NCBI RefSeq assembly: GCF_003265705.1
Contig: NW_020312935.1
Location: 1,114,373 to 1,178,372 of the forward strand
DNA length: 64,000 nt
Direction: 5' to 3'
Source: Callorhinus ursinus
Lineage: Eukaryota; Chordata; Mammalia; Carnivora; Otariidae
Shown: piece by piece, positions 63,258 to 64,000 of the stretch
Position numbering within the stretch: the first letter of the stretch is position 1
How the letters are laid out: each line of letters opens with the position of its first letter
Notes under the pieces: model-generated
Told to the model about the DNA's origin: nothing
What the model saw: the letters and a program-made list of their open reading frames with translations, nothing else
Database searches by the model: none
Position numbers and translations under genes: made by a program

Positions 63258-63454
63258 CTGGAGGGAGCAGAGACAGGAAGGTGAAGGAAGGTAACTCCTC
63301 AGCCTTGGCTGCGGGGTCCCCCGGTAGCTTAGCTCCCAGCCCACCCAGGCTGCACAGGGTCCGCGCCAGGGGGAGGGGGCTCCAGCCGTGACGCCATTCC
63401 TGACCTCTGGTGGGCCGTCCTTCACTCACACAGTTCCAAACCTGGTCTCCATCT

Positions 63455-63897
63455 GGAATAGGAGTTCCAAAGATGTCCTAATTCCCAGAAGGATGAATAT
63501 GTGACCTGGCATGATGGAGAGGATTTTACGGATGTGGTTACGCTAAGGACCTTGAACTGGGGAGACATTCCTGGATTGTCTGAGTGGGCCAAGTATAACT
63601 GTAAAGGTCCTTGTAAGAGGGAGGCAGGAGGGTCAGAGTCTGAGAAGGAGATGATGGAAGCAGAGGTCAGAAGGCTGTGAAGTAGGGACCACGAGCTGAG
63701 GAAGGCAGGTGGCCTCTAGAAGCTCGAGAAGGCAAGGGAAAGGATCCTCTCCCTGGAGCCTTCAAAGGAACAGAGCTCTTTGGACACCCCGCTTTTAGTA
63801 CTTCTGACTTCCAGAACTGTAAGACAGTAAATCTGTGTTGTTTGAAGTCATCAAGTTTGTGGTAATTTGCTACTGCAGCGATAGGGAAGTAATAGGC
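63455..63897 (+). mobile_element. Solo LTR, MaLR-like
   Basis: Decayed LTR: gttccaaagatgtcctaatt, then taagagggaggcaggagggt, then tgacttccagaactgtaaga, then tgtggtaatttgctactgca. No viral coding part. Confidence 0.7.
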
Positions 63898-64000
63898 CAC
63901 CCACTGACTTTATGAGGAACATCTGCCACCAGAGTCCTTAGGGTGACAGAGCCATTTGCAGATGAAGGGGCACCATCTCCCATACCCTTCAGACTCCAGG

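Noticed and set aside
60661..61020. 119-codon minus-strand frame as a full exon
   Set aside because: Only the first 14 codons end at a donor; the rest is intron without HYDIN likeness. The short block is kept as a finding instead.
62179..62475. Minus-strand Leu-Pro-Ser repeat protein
   Set aside because: Translation of the GGAA microsatellite; no gene context.
1..64000. Promoter, CpG island, CRISPR array or a novel gene system
   Set aside because: The window is inside one vertebrate gene. I saw no CpG island, no spaced direct-repeat array and no second gene.

Overview
The window is mammalian genomic DNA from a carnivore, probably a caniform of the arctoid group (bear, seal or mustelid type). 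The evidence is about twenty tRNA-Lys-derived CAN-SINEs with a CGCCTGGGTGGCTCAG-type head, a CT-rich body and an AATAAATAAA/A-rich tail, many with perfect target-site duplications, plus carnivore-type L1 3' ends. The species call is an inference from repeat type only.

The only protein-coding gene I can support lies on the minus strand and fills the whole window. It is an internal part of HYDIN, the giant axonemal central-pair (C2b projection) protein needed for ciliary and flagellar beating. I resolve 33 exons between 63257 (5') and 1448 (3'). They total 6184 bp, or about 2061 residues, which is roughly 40 percent of the about 5100-residue family protein. All exons have AG acceptors and GT donors. 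Every junction keeps codon phase from one exon to the next, and no stop or frameshift occurs in the joined frame, so the gene appears intact here. The first exons (63257-59314) code a highly charged helical region that follows the adenylate-kinase-like part of HYDIN. The remaining exons (55258-1448) code a long series of ASH/MSP-like beta-sandwich modules. The start codon, first exons and 3' end lie outside the window.

The introns are a layered repeat landscape. Region 1-9700 holds MIR, an L1 with an apparent inversion, old L1 and L2, and four SINEs. Region 9700-24400 is exon-dense, with MER5A, L2, MIR, an old plus-strand L1 (17.2-19.0 kb), a hAT remnant split by an L1 3' end, and a foldback element. 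Region 24.4-28.9 kb is one repeat-filled intron with five SINEs and a young L1 3' end set in older LINE sequence. Region 31.7-37.8 kb is the largest repeat-rich intron, with old LINE, a MaLR-type LTR and a nested three-SINE cluster. Region 43.9-47.4 kb holds an L2 split by a MaLR LTR. Region 55.2-59.3 kb holds two young L1 3' ends set back-to-back on one target site, a MER5A and a third L1. Region 60-64 kb has SINEs, a 170-bp homopurine tract and a MaLR LTR.

I found no complete second gene, RNA gene, CRISPR array, CpG island or novel system. The most interesting points are small. They are a possible alternative donor adding four in-frame residues, a good-context ATG with a donor that would splice in frame into the large charged exon, a pyrimidine tract next to an acceptor, and the triplicated L1 target site.
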